Assembly (NCBI GenBank): GCA_027023165.1
Contig: JALVWX010000217.1
Coordinates: 1 to 27,090, forward strand
Origin: Thermococcus sp.
GTDB lineage: Archaea > Methanobacteriota_B > Thermococci > Thermococcales > Thermococcaceae
Direction: 5' to 3'
DNA: 27,090 nucleotides
A model generated the notes under the pieces. That model worked only from the letters and a program-made list of their open reading frames with translations. It had not been told where the DNA came from and ran no database searches. Within the stretch, counting starts at the first letter, position 1, and every line of letters begins with the position of its first letter. Position numbers and translations under genes: made by a program. Below, in pieces: positions 5,547 through 13,491 of this stretch.

Positions 5547-5915
5547 ATGCCCAAAAAGGCCCACAAAAATAGGGGCTTTCACACGGCCCAAAAAGCCCGA
5601 AAAAGCGAGAAGGTGCGTGTTCATCTGTACCTTGATAAGGAGGTTGTCGGAGGCTTACGCGAAGAGGGGTTCAACCTCTCCAGATTGTTTAACAAGCTCG
5701 GGAGGGAGCGCCTTATGATGATTCGCTCTCAGAGGGGTCTCTTTTTCACTTCAGAAAAGCTGGCGGGCCGGGCGGGATTTGAACCCGCGACCTTCGGCTC
5801 CGGAGGCCGACGCTCTGTCCAGGCTAAGCCACCGGCCCATCCCGATACCCATACACGAGAAGCCTTTAAAAATATAATTCTTCCCCCGTCCAAAGGTTTC
5901 AGCACAAACCTTTAG
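5547..5915 (+). CDS. SSV-type integrase N-terminal fragment, int(N), read-through into tRNA
   Basis: The ATG at 5547 follows GGTGGGA. Residues 21-57 look like a ribbon-helix-helix domain (VRVHLYLDKEVV, then NLSRLFNKLGRERL). From about residue 72 the frame is the antisense of tRNA-Arg, giving GRAGFEPATFGSGGRR. The SSV1 integrase contains an almost identical stretch (PGFEPGTSGSGG) because its attachment site is also tRNA-Arg(CCG). I therefore read this as the integrase N-terminus left beside the tRNA after integration. Codons beyond roughly position 5804 are host sequence and the remainder of the integrase should be at the left end of the element. An alternative is a simple ribbon-helix-helix protein whose stop was lost into the tRNA. 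Confidence 0.65.
   Translation: MPKKAHKNRGFHTAQKARKSEKVRVHLYLDKEVVGGLREEGFNLSRLFNKLGRERLMMIRSQRGLFFTSEKLAGRAGFEPATFGSGGRRSVQAKPPAHPDTHTREAFKNIILPPSKGFSTNL
5761..5804. other. Probable attachment site (3' half of tRNA-Arg)
   Basis: SSV-type integrases recombine within the segment from the anticodon loop to the tRNA 3' end. That interval here, including the encoded CCA, is shared between the tRNA and the int(N) frame. The exact core length is inferred from the SSV1 arrangement; the partner copy lies outside the window. Confidence 0.5.
5761..5838 (-). tRNA. tRNA-Arg (anticodon CCG)
   Basis: On the minus strand the sequence folds as a cloverleaf. The acceptor stem pairs GGGCCGG with CCGGCCC and the discriminator is G, with CCA encoded. 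The anticodon stem TCGGC/GCCGA carries loop CTCCGGA, and the T-arm is GCGGG-TTCAAAT-CCCGC. The anticodon CCG (5801-5803) reads arginine codon CGG. No intron is present. The gene remains intact although an element is integrated at its 3' end. Confidence 0.96.
5863..5880 (-). promoter_or_regulatory. Promoter of tRNA-Arg
   Basis: Read on the minus strand, GAATTATATTTTTAAAGG is a strong AT-rich TATA region centred about 30 nt upstream of the mature tRNA 5' end. That is the usual archaeal spacing. Confidence 0.6.
5892..5913. repeat. Inverted repeat AAAGGTTT-(6)-AAACCTTT
   Basis: Two perfect 8-bp arms are separated by CAGCAC, lying just upstream of the tRNA-Arg promoter. It could be a regulatory site or an RNA hairpin; its role is unknown. 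Confidence 0.45.
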
Positions 5916-6092
5916 CACGCGAGCGAAACGGCCAGTTGTCGTCGGACCGTCTCTGTTATTCCATCGGGGCCAGCACAGCAACACTTCTACTTTCCGGGAT
6001 AATCATATCGAGCAGCAGAAATAGTGTAATCAGGACTCCACTCAAGCATCGATTTCACCAAAAATGAAAGAGGGGTTGGGGTTAATATACCT

Positions 6093-6965
6093 TCACCCGA
6101 AAGCCGTCATGACCCTGTGAAGCGCGTTTGCGAAGTCCTCCGCGTGGACTACAATATACCAGTCGTCGGTTCTCGTAAGCTCTCCCCTCGATTTGCCCAT
6201 CAACTCCCCGTAGAGGCCCTGAATCTTCACCCTCGGCTCCGTGGTTGAGAGCTTCAGCGTTATCTCGCTCGACCTCCCTTCCTCCCAAACGACGCCAACC
6301 TTCAGGCCCGCTTTGGTCTCCTTCTTCTTTCTGAGGCCGAGCTTGAGGTAGCGGAGTCTCTCCTCCGGAACGCCGTTCTCCTCTCCCTTCTCGCGGAGGT
6401 ACTCATCCGCCAGGGTCAGCCCGTGAAGGCCGAGGGCGTAGCCGAAGACTGGAATTCCAAGGTCTTTTCTGGTTCTCCCCTTGTATGCGTAGACCTCTAT
6501 CCTCCTCCCAGAGCCCCTCGAGGCGAGGTAGAGGCCGTTCGTCTCCTCCCGCATGAACTCGCTCAAAAAGTCTGCCAGCGTTTCGTAGAAAGAGAACGGT
6601 ATCGAGAAGCTCGCCCACGTTCCCCATATCCTCGGCGGAACCGAGACGAAGCCCATCTCCTCAAGGTGGTATTCGAGGGGCTTCGGCCTCAGTATCAGGA
6701 AGCCCTTCTCCGTGAGCTCCATCTCCATGACTGCCTTCTCTCCCGGCACCAAAGTGAACTTCCCGTCGCTCTCAAAGTCCTTCGCCTTTAGGAGTCTATC
6801 CCTTCTCAGCCGTCTCTCTTCCCTCGAGCTTACCACTACCGGAACCGGCGTTTTCCTTCCGCGTTCCTTGTCATAGGGCACCTTAAAGCCCGCCTTCAAA
6901 AGCTCCTCCTGGATCTCGAGCGAGGCTGGAAAGAAGACCTGCATCCTCTTCATTTCAACCTCCAT
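6093..6965 (-). CDS. Uncharacterised protein, 290 aa
   Basis: The minus-strand ATG at 6965 follows AAGGAGG at 7 nt. A second ATG twelve bases on is also preceded by GGAGGTTG, so either could be used. The protein is soluble and basic. A mixed N-terminal region ([20 protein letters not shown]) is followed by an arginine/lysine-rich segment near residues 48-62. Two alpha/beta-like halves come next, and the C-terminus is [20 protein letters not shown]. No catalytic motif, membrane span or known domain is recognised. It is divergent from lysS, with separate promoters in the shared gap. It is probably a Thermococcales-specific protein. Confidence 0.75.
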   Translation of the reverse strand: MEVEMKRMQVFFPASLEIQEELLKAGFKVPYDKERGRKTPVPVVVSSREERRLRRDRLLKAKDFESDGKFTLVPGEKAVMEMELTEKGFLILRPKPLEYHLEEMGFVSVPPRIWGTWASFSIPFSFYETLADFLSEFMREETNGLYLASRGSGRRIEVYAYKGRTRKDLGIPVFGYALGLHGLTLADEYLREKGEENGVPEERLRYLKLGLRKKKETKAGLKVGVVWEEGRSSEITLKLSTTEPRVKIQGLYGELMGKSRGELTRTDDWYIVVHAEDFANALHRVMTAFG

Positions 6966-7008
6966 AGGAATGCCTCCTTACGTTCTTGAATGGTTTTTAC
7001 CATTTGCG

Positions 7009-7018
7009 CTTATAAAAT
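7009..7018 (-). promoter_or_regulatory. Promoter of the 290-aa gene
   Basis: Minus-strand ATTTTATAAG is a TATA element whose spacing predicts a start near 6987. This leaves a 20-nt leader containing the AAGGAGG site. Confidence 0.45.
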
Positions 7019-7055
7019 TTTCCCTTCCCGAATTGTTACCAGTGGCCGAGCTTAA

Positions 7056-7065
7056 GCTTAAAAGG
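7056..7065 (+). promoter_or_regulatory. Promoter of lysS
   Basis: GCTTAAAAGG is centred about 35 nt before the ATG at 7096. It predicts a transcript start near 7088, just upstream of the start codon. Confidence 0.5.
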
Positions 7066-7095
7066 GCCTCCGCGGAGTTAAGCGCGGTGGTGAGA

Positions 7096-8676
7096 ATGGT
7101 TCACTGGGCAGACTACATGGCCGAGAAGATAATCCAGGAAAGGGGCGATAAAGAGGAGTACGTCGTTGAGAGTGGAATCACCCCGAGCGGTTACGTTCAC
7201 ATAGGAAATTTTAGGGAGTTCTTCACGGCTTACATCGTCGGTCACGCCCTCCGCGATAGAGGCAAGAAGGTTCGCCACATCCACATGTGGGATGACTACG
7301 ACCGCTTTAGGAAGGTTCCAAAGAACGTCCCACAGGAGTGGAGAGAGCATTTAACAAAGCCCGTTCGCGAGGTTCCCGATCCTTGGGGATGCCACGATAG
7401 TTATGCGGAGCACTTCATGGAGAAGTTCGAAGGGGAAGTGAGAAAGCTCGGCATCGAGGTGGACTTCCTCCACGCCTACGAGCTTTACAAGAGCGGCGAG
7501 TACGCGGAGGAGGTAAAGCTCGCCCTCCAAAGGCGCGATGAGATCAAGGCGGTTCTCGACAAGTACCGCGAGAGGGCCAAGCAGCCGCCGCTCGAGGAGA
7601 GCTGGCAGCCGGTGATGATCTACTGCCCGCACTGCAGGAAGGAGGCCGAATTCCACGGATGGGATGGTGAGTGGAAGGTCAAATATCGCTGTGAGCACTG
7701 CGGAGAGGAAGGAGAGACCGACATAAGGGAGGGCAACGTCAAGCTTCGCTGGCGCGTTGACTGGCCGATGCGCTGGGCGCACTTCAAGGTTGACTTTGAA
7801 CCGGCCGGAAAGGACCACTTAGCTGCTGGAAGCTCCTACGATACAGGCAAGGATATCGTGGAGAAGGTCTTTGGCTGGAAGGCCCCCATGACGCTGATGT
7901 ACGAGTTCGTCGGAATAAAGGGTCAAAAGGGCAAGATGTCGGGAAGTAAAGGCAACGTCATCCTGCTCAGCGACCTCTACGAAGTTTTAGAGCCTGGAAT
8001 AATCCGCTTCATCTACGCCAAGTCGAGGCCGAACAAAGAACTCAAGATAGACCTCGGCCTCGGACTGCTCAACCTCTACGATGAGTTTGACAAGGTCGAG
8101 CGCATCTACTTCGGCCTTGAGCACGCCAAAAAACCTGAGGAAGAAGAGGAACTGAAGAGGACCTACGAGCTTTCGATGCCAAAGGTTCCTGAAAGGCTAG
8201 TGGCCCAAGCTCCTTTCCGCTTCCTCGTGACCCTCGTCCAGATGCCGCACCTCAACGAGGAAGGCATCATCAGAATCCTCCAGGATCAGGGCCACGTTCC
8301 AGGGGAGCTGAGCAAAGAAGACCTCGAAAGGATTAGGCTCCGCATAAGACTTGCCAAAAACTGGGTCGAGAAATATGCCCCGGATAACGTAAAGTTCAGC
8401 CTGCTTGAAAGACCGCCGGAGATCGACCTCCAGCGCGAGGTCAGGGAGGCGATGCTCGAGGTGGCGGAATGGCTCGAGGAGAACGAGAGGTTCAGCGTCG
8501 ATGAACTCAACAACGTTATATTTGACGCGGCAAAGAAGCGCGGAATCCCGAGCAAGAAGTGGTTCAAGGCACTCTACAACGTCTTCATCGGCAAGGACCG
8601 CGGCCCGAGGCTCGCTCCTTTCCTCGCTTCCCTTGACAGGGACTTCGTGGTGAAGAGGCTCCGCCTTGAGACCTGA
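7096..8676 (+). CDS. lysS: Lysyl-tRNA synthetase, class I
   Basis: This cytoplasmic enzyme charges tRNA-Lys with lysine. The 526-aa product has the class I signature YVHIGN at about 33-38, in place of HIGH. The KMSKS loop appears as KMSGS at 280-284, and an inserted zinc-ribbon-like pair CPHC (177-180) and CEHC (199-202) is present. Most archaea of this lineage use this class I form rather than the bacterial class II enzyme. The frame is open upstream to 6970, but ATG 7096 is preceded by GGTGGTGA and agrees with the expected N-terminus [10 protein letters not shown]. The gene is divergent from the 290-aa gene and followed by guaD with its own promoter. Confidence 0.97.
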   Translation: MVHWADYMAEKIIQERGDKEEYVVESGITPSGYVHIGNFREFFTAYIVGHALRDRGKKVRHIHMWDDYDRFRKVPKNVPQEWREHLTKPVREVPDPWGCHDSYAEHFMEKFEGEVRKLGIEVDFLHAYELYKSGEYAEEVKLALQRRDEIKAVLDKYRERAKQPPLEESWQPVMIYCPHCRKEAEFHGWDGEWKVKYRCEHCGEEGETDIREGNVKLRWRVDWPMRWAHFKVDFEPAGKDHLAAGSSYDTGKDIVEKVFGWKAPMTLMYEFVGIKGQKGKMSGSKGNVILLSDLYEVLEPGIIRFIYAKSRPNKELKIDLGLGLLNLYDEFDKVERIYFGLEHAKKPEEEEELKRTYELSMPKVPERLVAQAPFRFLVTLVQMPHLNEEGIIRILQDQGHVPGELSKEDLERIRLRIRLAKNWVEKYAPDNVKFSLLERPPEIDLQREVREAMLEVAEWLEENERFSVDELNNVIFDAAKKRGIPSKKWFKALYNVFIGKDRGPRLAPFLASLDRDFVVKRLRLET

Positions 8677-8684
8677 CCGGCAGT

Positions 8685-8692
8685 CTTTTAAC
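8685..8692 (+). promoter_or_regulatory. Promoter of guaD
   Basis: CTTTTAAC lies 42 nt before the ATG. It predicts a start near 8715 and a leader of about 12 nt containing GGGTG. Confidence 0.5.
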
Positions 8693-8726
8693 CCCCTCTT
8701 CCTTACCCCCATTTTGGGTGCAATCC

Positions 8727-9947
8727 ATGAGGGTTTACAAGGTCAGGATTCTGAGCTTCGAGGACCCCTCTTCTCCCAGAGAGTACCGCTACATGGCGGT
8801 CAATGACGACGGAAGGATAGCGGCCCTTTCCAACGAGAGACCCCCGGTTGGGGGCGAACTGGTGGACTACTCTGGGCACCTCATACTTCCGGGCTTCATC
8901 GACACCCACATCCACCTGCCGCAGCTCCACGAGAGGGCCATGATAAGCGATTCTCTATTAGAGTGGCTTGAAAGGTACATATTCCCCGCCGAGGAAAAGT
9001 TTGCCGACCCGGAATTTGCCCGAGGGGTAAGCCGCGAATTCTTCAGCGGCCTGCTGAGGAACGGAACGACGACCGCGGTGGTGTTCTCCTCTTCCCACAG
9101 GGAGGCGACGGAGATAGCCTTCGAGGAAGCCATGAAGAGCGGAATCCGCGTCGTTATCGGCCAGGTTCTCATGGACATGAACGGCCCCGAGGAACTCCTA
9201 ACAACGCCGGAGAAAGCTGTGGAAGACATCAAGGCCGTTGCCTCTAAGTGGCACGGCTTCGACGGCAGGCTCTTCTACGCGGTAACGCCGCGCTTCGCCG
9301 TCAGCTGTACTATGGAGCTTATGAGGGCAGCGGCCGAGGTTGCAAAGGAGATGAACCTCTACATCCAGACCCACCTGTCCGAGCAGATCGGTGAGATCGA
9401 GGAGGTCATGAGACTCTTCCCCGAGGCCGAATCCTACACCGACGTTTACCGCAGGGCGGGTCTTCTCGGGGAGAGGACGATAGTGGCCCACGCCATCCAC
9501 CTGAGCGACCGCGAGAGGAGGATTTTAGCCAAGACAGGAACCAGGATAGCCCACTGCCCGTCCTCCAACTTCTTCCTCCACAGCGGCGTCATGGACCTCA
9601 AAGCGCAGGAGAGGGCCGGTTTAATCGTTTCCCTCGGCTCCGACGTGGGGGCCGGGCCTTTCCTCTCGATGCTCGAAGTCCTGAGGGACGCCTACTACGC
9701 CAACGTGATGAACCCCTTCAAGGCCTTCCACCTGCTGACCATGGGCGGCGCGAGGGCGCTGGGCATGGAGGAGAGAATAGGGAGCCTGGAGGTCGGTAAG
9801 GAGGCCGACTTCGTCGTTCTGAATCCAGAACCTCTGGCGGGGGTCGATGAGGACCTGGAAGTTCTCCTGTCAAGGCTCATGATACTGGGCGACGAGAGAA
9901 ACGTCAGCGCCACCTACGTGCGCGGGAAGAAGCTCTGGGGGCACTGA
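8727..9947 (+). CDS. guaD: Guanine deaminase-like amidohydrolase
   Basis: A 406-aa metal-dependent amidohydrolase. Likely zinc ligands are H61 and H63 (DTHIHL), H216 (THLSE), H255 (AHAIHL) and D306 (GSDVGAG). HCPSSN near 276-281, DSLLEWLERYIFPAEEKF near residue 75-92 and the TPRF segment near 187-190 resemble guanine deaminases, which convert guanine to xanthine in purine salvage. Related chlorohydrolase/adenosine-type deaminases share most metal motifs, so the substrate is probable rather than certain. ATG 8727 is chosen over GTG 8718 because GGGTG lies at correct distance. It is convergent with the methyltransferase gene. Confidence 0.85.
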   Translation: MRVYKVRILSFEDPSSPREYRYMAVNDDGRIAALSNERPPVGGELVDYSGHLILPGFIDTHIHLPQLHERAMISDSLLEWLERYIFPAEEKFADPEFARGVSREFFSGLLRNGTTTAVVFSSSHREATEIAFEEAMKSGIRVVIGQVLMDMNGPEELLTTPEKAVEDIKAVASKWHGFDGRLFYAVTPRFAVSCTMELMRAAAEVAKEMNLYIQTHLSEQIGEIEEVMRLFPEAESYTDVYRRAGLLGERTIVAHAIHLSDRERRILAKTGTRIAHCPSSNFFLHSGVMDLKAQERAGLIVSLGSDVGAGPFLSMLEVLRDAYYANVMNPFKAFHLLTMGGARALGMEERIGSLEVGKEADFVVLNPEPLAGVDEDLEVLLSRLMILGDERNVSATYVRGKKLWGH

Positions 9948-9964
9948 GCTTTTCTTTTCACTTC
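9948..9964 (+). terminator. T-rich tract between convergent genes
   Basis: GCTTTTCTTTTCACTTC follows the guaD stop and overlaps the end of the opposing methyltransferase gene. Two T4 runs would fit archaeal oligo-T termination. Confidence 0.35.
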
Positions 9965-10644
9965 TTCGGAACGTAGACCTGGAGATAGGTGTGCTCGTTC
10001 AGGTTCTCACTGTGAACCTGCCTGAAGTAGAGCTTTGCGAGAAGCCCCACCGCTGTCTTTCCCCAGACGTTGAAGCGCACCCTGAAGCTCTCCTTATCAC
10101 TCTGGAACTCTATCACGACGGTTTTCTCCTCTTCGTCCGTTAGAACCCTGCTGATCCAGTACTCGGCCCCGACGACGGTTCCGTTCATAAGGACTGAGAG
10201 GAGTTCTCTCAGGTCTGTGAACTGGAGTATGAACCTTCCCCCTGGCTTTAGGACCCTCGCCGCCTCGCGGAAGAGCTGGTTCAGCTCCCGCGGCTCAAAG
10301 TGGACGAGACTGTCAATAAAGAGCACGTAGTCGAAGCTGTTGTCCTCGAACGGGAGTTCCCTGGCGTCCCCCTTAACGAACTCAACCTTCGAGCGCTTGT
10401 CCCTTGCGAACTCCCTGGCCCTCTCGAGCATAGCCTCGCTTGAGTCCAGTCCGACGACCTGAAAGCCGAGGTCTTCGAGGAGAAACGAGAAGCCTCCAGC
10501 GCCGCAGGCAAGATCTAAAACCTTTCCCTTTGAGGGCATGTGCTTCATCAGAAGCGGCTCGAGCGTCTCGATCCTCTTCCTGTACTCATCGGAGTATATG
10601 TCGCTGTAGGCTTTGAAGACCCCGTAGTACTTCTCGAAGGACAT
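9958..10644 (-). CDS. Class I SAM-dependent methyltransferase
   Basis: The 228-aa protein has the Rossmann methyltransferase order. Motif I is VLDLACGAGGFSFLL near residues 41-55, and the acidic end of strand 2 is VVGLDSSEAML near 62-72. GDAREL and FDYVLFIDSLVHFEP follow. This places it among the Methyltransf_11/25-like enzymes, whose substrates range from small molecules to tRNA or lipids; the substrate cannot be read here. The ATG at 10644 has no ribosome site, and a TATA element sits about 25 nt upstream, so the mRNA is probably leaderless. It is divergent from the IorB gene. Confidence 0.85.
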   Translation of the reverse strand: MSFEKYYGVFKAYSDIYSDEYRKRIETLEPLLMKHMPSKGKVLDLACGAGGFSFLLEDLGFQVVGLDSSEAMLERAREFARDKRSKVEFVKGDARELPFEDNSFDYVLFIDSLVHFEPRELNQLFREAARVLKPGGRFILQFTDLRELLSVLMNGTVVGAEYWISRVLTDEEEKTVVIEFQSDKESFRVRFNVWGKTAVGLLAKLYFRQVHSENLNEHTYLQVYVPKK

Positions 10645-10665
10645 GATAGGGATTTGGTTCCGGAG

Positions 10666-10673
10666 TTTAAATA
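10666..10673 (-). promoter_or_regulatory. Promoter of the methyltransferase gene (leaderless)
   Basis: Minus-strand TATTTAAA is centred about 25 nt from the ATG. Transcription would begin at or next to the start codon. Confidence 0.55.
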
Positions 10674-10689
10674 TTTTCCCGGGCTTAGG

Positions 10690-10697
10690 TTTTTATT
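10690..10697 (+). promoter_or_regulatory. Promoter of the iorB-like gene
   Basis: TTTTTATT is centred about 34 nt before ATG 10728. It predicts a transcript start near 10720 with a very short leader. Confidence 0.45.
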
Positions 10698-10727
10698 GCC
10701 CCGCTCCAACAATAGGCGGTGATGGAG

Positions 10728-11321
10728 ATGGAGTTCAACCTCATAATAACCGGTGTCGGCGGTCAGGGTGGTTTGACGCTCTCGAGGATAGTTGGCAACG
10801 CGGCCATGCACGAGGGCTACAACGTAAGAATCGGCGAAACCCTTGGAATGAGCCAGCGCTACGGGAGCGTCCTCAGCTACCTCCGCTTCGGCGAGGAGGT
10901 TTATTCCCCGCTCATCGAGGAAGGAGAGGCGAACCTCATGCTCGCCCTCGAACCAGCCGAGGCCTTGAGGAACGCGCGCTTCCTCTCGAAGAAGAGCACC
11001 GCGATAATCAACGCCTACCCTATCCACACGGCGACCACTTTAGTCAGCAAGGAGAAGTACCCGGAACTGGACGAGATAAGGGAAGCGATGGGGGAAATCT
11101 GCCCCGTCCACATGATGAACTTCCAGAGGGATGCGGATAAGATAAACCCGAGAACGCTTGGCGTTCTGATGCTCGGCTACGCCTTCGGCAAAGGCTTGAT
11201 TCCGCTTAAGAAGGAGAGCATCCTGGAGGGAATCAAGGAGACCCTCCGCGAGAGGTTCTGGGAGGTCAACTTCAAGGCATTCGAGAGGGGAATCGAGCTT
11301 TCGCGCGGGGATTCCCTTTGA
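10728..11321 (+). CDS. iorB: Indolepyruvate ferredoxin oxidoreductase beta-type subunit (IorB)
   Basis: A 197-aa protein of the 2-oxoacid oxidoreductase gamma/beta fold. It begins with the nucleotide-binding-like ITGVGGQGGLTLSRIVGNAA and contains GETLGMSQRYGSVLSYLRFG near residues 36-55, both hallmarks of IorB/PorG subunits. With IorA it oxidises aryl pyruvates to aryl-acetyl-CoA using ferredoxin. Usually iorA and iorB are adjacent, but no iorA is on either side here, so its partner must be encoded elsewhere or this is a paralog. ATG 10728 is preceded by GGTGAT at 4 nt; ATG 10722 is an alternative. The gene is convergent with the MFS gene, 7 nt apart. Confidence 0.85.
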   Translation: MEFNLIITGVGGQGGLTLSRIVGNAAMHEGYNVRIGETLGMSQRYGSVLSYLRFGEEVYSPLIEEGEANLMLALEPAEALRNARFLSKKSTAIINAYPIHTATTLVSKEKYPELDEIREAMGEICPVHMMNFQRDADKINPRTLGVLMLGYAFGKGLIPLKKESILEGIKETLRERFWEVNFKAFERGIELSRGDSL

Positions 11322-11328
11322 TCGCCCC

Positions 11329-12492
11329 CTACCCTTTCTCCCTGAAGAATGCGTAGAATATCGCCGTCGCGACGACGTACAGCAGAGCCGTCGCGTAGAA
11401 GGGGTAGCCCAGCGAGGTGGCGAAGAGCAGTCCCCCAACGTAGTTCCCGCCGCCCCTCATGAACGTCGAAAAGGCCCTCCTTATTCCGGCGGCGGTTGCC
11501 TTCTCCTCGGTCGAGAAGAAGCCCATCATGAAGGAGTCGTTTATGGGCCAGACTATGTTCATCAGTATCGAGCGGAGCACGTAGAGGAAGGCCGCCAGCA
11601 GGAAGGTTTCTATCGACGGGAATATCGCGAAGAGAAAAGCGGCGGTGCTCTGGAAGGAAGTTATGACCTTAACCGGCCCTATCCTGTTCACCAGCCTCGG
11701 CAGGCCGAAGGAGCCAAGCCCCATCGCCAGCTGCTGGAAGAAGAATATCCAGCTTATCGCCGCGAGCGTCTGGCCGAAGCGCAGATTGAAATAGAGGCTC
11801 ATGTAGGGTATCGTTATCCCGGCCCCAAATCCTATGAGCGCGCTCGGGAGCGAGAACTTGAGTATCTTGACGACCAGCTCGCGGTTCCAGTTTATGCGCG
11901 GGTTCTTGACCGGGACGTCGCTTATCATCAGCAACGCCGGGATCACGAGGGCGAACTGCAGGAGGGCGAGCGAGATGACCAGCCTGTAGGCTATCCCCTC
12001 GGAGATGCCGAGCCCCTCGAAGAAGCCCGGGGCAAAGCCTGCAACGAGAACCCCTGCGGCGTTGAATATTGTTCCCAGTCCGAAGCTTATCGAGAAGGCG
12101 TGGTGGCGTTTCTCCTCCCCAACCTCCTCACTGAGGAGTGCCGTGAAGTTCGGCTGCCTCAGCCCCATGTTCACCCCAACGAGAAAGAAGCCGAGGGCGA
12201 GGACGTAGGTGTTAATAGCTGCCACCTGCAGGAGCCTCCCGGCGAGGCCGAGGAGGGCGCTCAGGAGGAGGGTCTTTCGATAGCCAATCCTGAGCGATAT
12301 CTGTCCTGCAAGGAGGAAGAAAAGGCCGCCCGTGAATGTCTGGATCGAGAAGAACGTCCCCATCGCGGACATGCCGTAGCCGAGTGCCCTCAGGTAGAAG
12401 GGCATTATGAACACCGAGAACTGGAGGAAGAGCTGGCCCACCGCGTTGGCCAGAATGAGTATCCTCGCATCCCTCCCGTATCCGGCGAACAT
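11329..12492 (-). CDS. MFS transporter, 387 aa
   Basis: A polytopic membrane protein with about twelve hydrophobic segments. Between the second and third segments it has a cytoplasmic loop of MFS type (GQISLRIGYRKTLLLSALLG), and the second half repeats the pattern (LVNRIGPVKVITSF). This indicates a major facilitator permease in the cytoplasmic membrane; the substrate is unknown, with drug or sugar efflux as common options. The minus-strand ATG at 12492 has no ribosome site. A TATA element is centred 25 nt upstream, so it is probably leaderless. It is divergent from the PhoU-like gene. Confidence 0.85.
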   Translation of the reverse strand: MFAGYGRDARILILANAVGQLFLQFSVFIMPFYLRALGYGMSAMGTFFSIQTFTGGLFFLLAGQISLRIGYRKTLLLSALLGLAGRLLQVAAINTYVLALGFFLVGVNMGLRQPNFTALLSEEVGEEKRHHAFSISFGLGTIFNAAGVLVAGFAPGFFEGLGISEGIAYRLVISLALLQFALVIPALLMISDVPVKNPRINWNRELVVKILKFSLPSALIGFGAGITIPYMSLYFNLRFGQTLAAISWIFFFQQLAMGLGSFGLPRLVNRIGPVKVITSFQSTAAFLFAIFPSIETFLLAAFLYVLRSILMNIVWPINDSFMMGFFSTEEKATAAGIRRAFSTFMRGGGNYVGGLLFATSLGYPFYATALLYVVATAIFYAFFREKG

Positions 12493-12513
12493 GCTGAAAC
12501 GTTTCTCATAGCG

Positions 12514-12521
12514 TTTATAAG
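12514..12521 (-). promoter_or_regulatory. Promoter of the 11.3-12.5 kb MFS gene (leaderless)
   Basis: Minus-strand CTTATAAA, in the context GGCTTATAAACGC, is centred 25 nt from the ATG at 12492. Confidence 0.6.
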
Positions 12522-12537
12522 CCTATCGAAATGAGAC

Positions 12538-12544
12538 TTTTTAT
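12538..12544 (+). promoter_or_regulatory. Promoter of the PhoU-like gene
   Basis: TTTTTAT is centred 36 nt before ATG 12577. It predicts a start near 12567, just before the GGTGGT ribosome site. Confidence 0.4.
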
Positions 12545-12576
12545 CCGGTCAGAGGTATATATCCGCGGTGGTATCT

Positions 12577-13491
12577 ATGGAGTTCCGGAAAATCCAATTT
12601 ACCGGAAGAAGCTCATACATAATCTCCCTCCCCAAAAAGTGGGTTCGCGAGCATAACCTTGCCCAGGGTGATGTTGTACCGCTTTCTATAAACCCTGACG
12701 GCAGTATAACCATCTTTCCTAAGGAACCCAGAGAGGTCAGCGAGAGAAAGGTTCTAACGATCTCCCGCAGGTTCTCACCGGACATGGCGGTGCGCCTTGC
12801 AATCTCGGCCTACATTCAGGGCTACGACGTTCTCGAGGTAGTCTTCACCGAGGAGATGCCCATCTACAAGGTGAAGGTAAGGAAGGTCCTTCAGAGCCTC
12901 CCAGGCGTCGAGATAATCCTGGACGAGCCGCAGCGGATAGTGGCCAAGAGCCTCCTCGACGAGGACGAGATAAACATCTCCGAACTCCTCGGGAGGATAC
13001 GCTCCCTCATAGTGTCCATGCTCGGCGACCTCGAACTCCTCATCTCCTCGCCTGGGGACGGAGAAATCCTGAGGGACATAACGGATCTTGAAAACGAACT
13101 CGACCGCTTCTACTTCCTGATAATCCGTGCCGTCAACAGATTATTGAGCAAGCGCAGCGTGACCGAGGGGAGCGGAGTAATCCGCAGGACCTTTGACATG
13201 CTGGGCATACTCTTCATCGTCCGGAACATCGAGAGGATAGGCGACCACATAACCCGCATAGCCGAGAACCCGAGCGAGATAAACGTGCCATACCTCAAGG
13301 AGAAGTTCGTTGAGATGATGGCCCAGATAGAGGAGCGCGACCTGGGCAAAATCGACAGGCTGATGCTGGAACTCAAGAAAGAAATACGCTCCATCGACTA
13401 CCGTCAGTCAATAGCTCTCGAGAGCTACCGCAGGATCCTCGAGTATCTCGAGAACATCGGCGAGACGATAATCAACATGGCCCTGAGCTGA
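12577..13491 (+). CDS. AbrB-like / PhoU domain regulator
   Basis: The 304-aa product starts with a swapped-hairpin AbrB/SpoVT-like DNA-binding module at residues 1-45 (MEFRKIQFTGRSSYIISLPK, then W, then NLAQGDVVPLS). A PhoU-like helical domain covers about residues 115-300, with repeated E/D-rich helices such as DLENELDRFYF and NIERIGDHITRIAEN. PhoU proteins link phosphate status to transport and gene control. This archaeal fusion likely combines DNA binding with phosphate or metal sensing. No pst transporter is adjacent. ATG 12577 is preceded by GGTGGT; the longer GTG start at 12568 is less likely. Confidence 0.87.
   Translation: MEFRKIQFTGRSSYIISLPKKWVREHNLAQGDVVPLSINPDGSITIFPKEPREVSERKVLTISRRFSPDMAVRLAISAYIQGYDVLEVVFTEEMPIYKVKVRKVLQSLPGVEIILDEPQRIVAKSLLDEDEINISELLGRIRSLIVSMLGDLELLISSPGDGEILRDITDLENELDRFYFLIIRAVNRLLSKRSVTEGSGVIRRTFDMLGILFIVRNIERIGDHITRIAENPSEINVPYLKEKFVEMMAQIEERDLGKIDRLMLELKKEIRSIDYRQSIALESYRRILEYLENIGETIINMALS

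Larger units (their letters stand above)
1..5804. mobile_element. Integrated virus/plasmid-like element, right-hand part
   Basis: The sequence left of the tRNA-Arg gene differs from the core genome to its right. It is a tight operon of small, mostly unrecognised ORFs with nuclease-like and transglycosylase-like genes, followed by a winged-helix protein and an ORF that continues antisense through the tRNA. In SSV-type integration the attachment site lies in the 3' half of a tRNA gene and within the integrase gene, so the integrated form carries the integrase N-terminus beside the intact tRNA. That fits here. The left boundary, the second attachment site and int(C) are outside the window. Known Thermococcales elements (TKV, pTN3, pT26-2 types) are natural comparisons, but I cannot assign a family. 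The right boundary is uncertain by tens of bases. Confidence 0.8.
5839..6092. other. Intergenic region between tRNA-Arg and the 290-aa gene
   Basis: This stretch holds the tRNA promoter and a perfect 8-bp inverted repeat (AAAGGTTT/AAACCTTT, 5892-5913). Otherwise there is no convincing ORF. Frames across it are shadows of the tRNA. A small RNA cannot be excluded by eye. Confidence 0.5.

Noticed and set aside
5482..5718. 78-codon + frame overlapping int(N)
   Set aside because: It is the +1 shadow of the ribbon-helix-helix frame, which has the better ribosome site and a recognisable domain pattern.
5751..5984. Minus-strand 77-codon frame across the tRNA and its promoter
   Set aside because: Most of it is the tRNA-Arg gene itself translated; there is no ribosome site and no protein-like composition beyond the tRNA.
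7096..8676. Long opposite-strand frames within lysS and other core genes
   Set aside because: High-GC codon usage opens shadow frames on the other strand; they lack ribosome sites and domain patterns.
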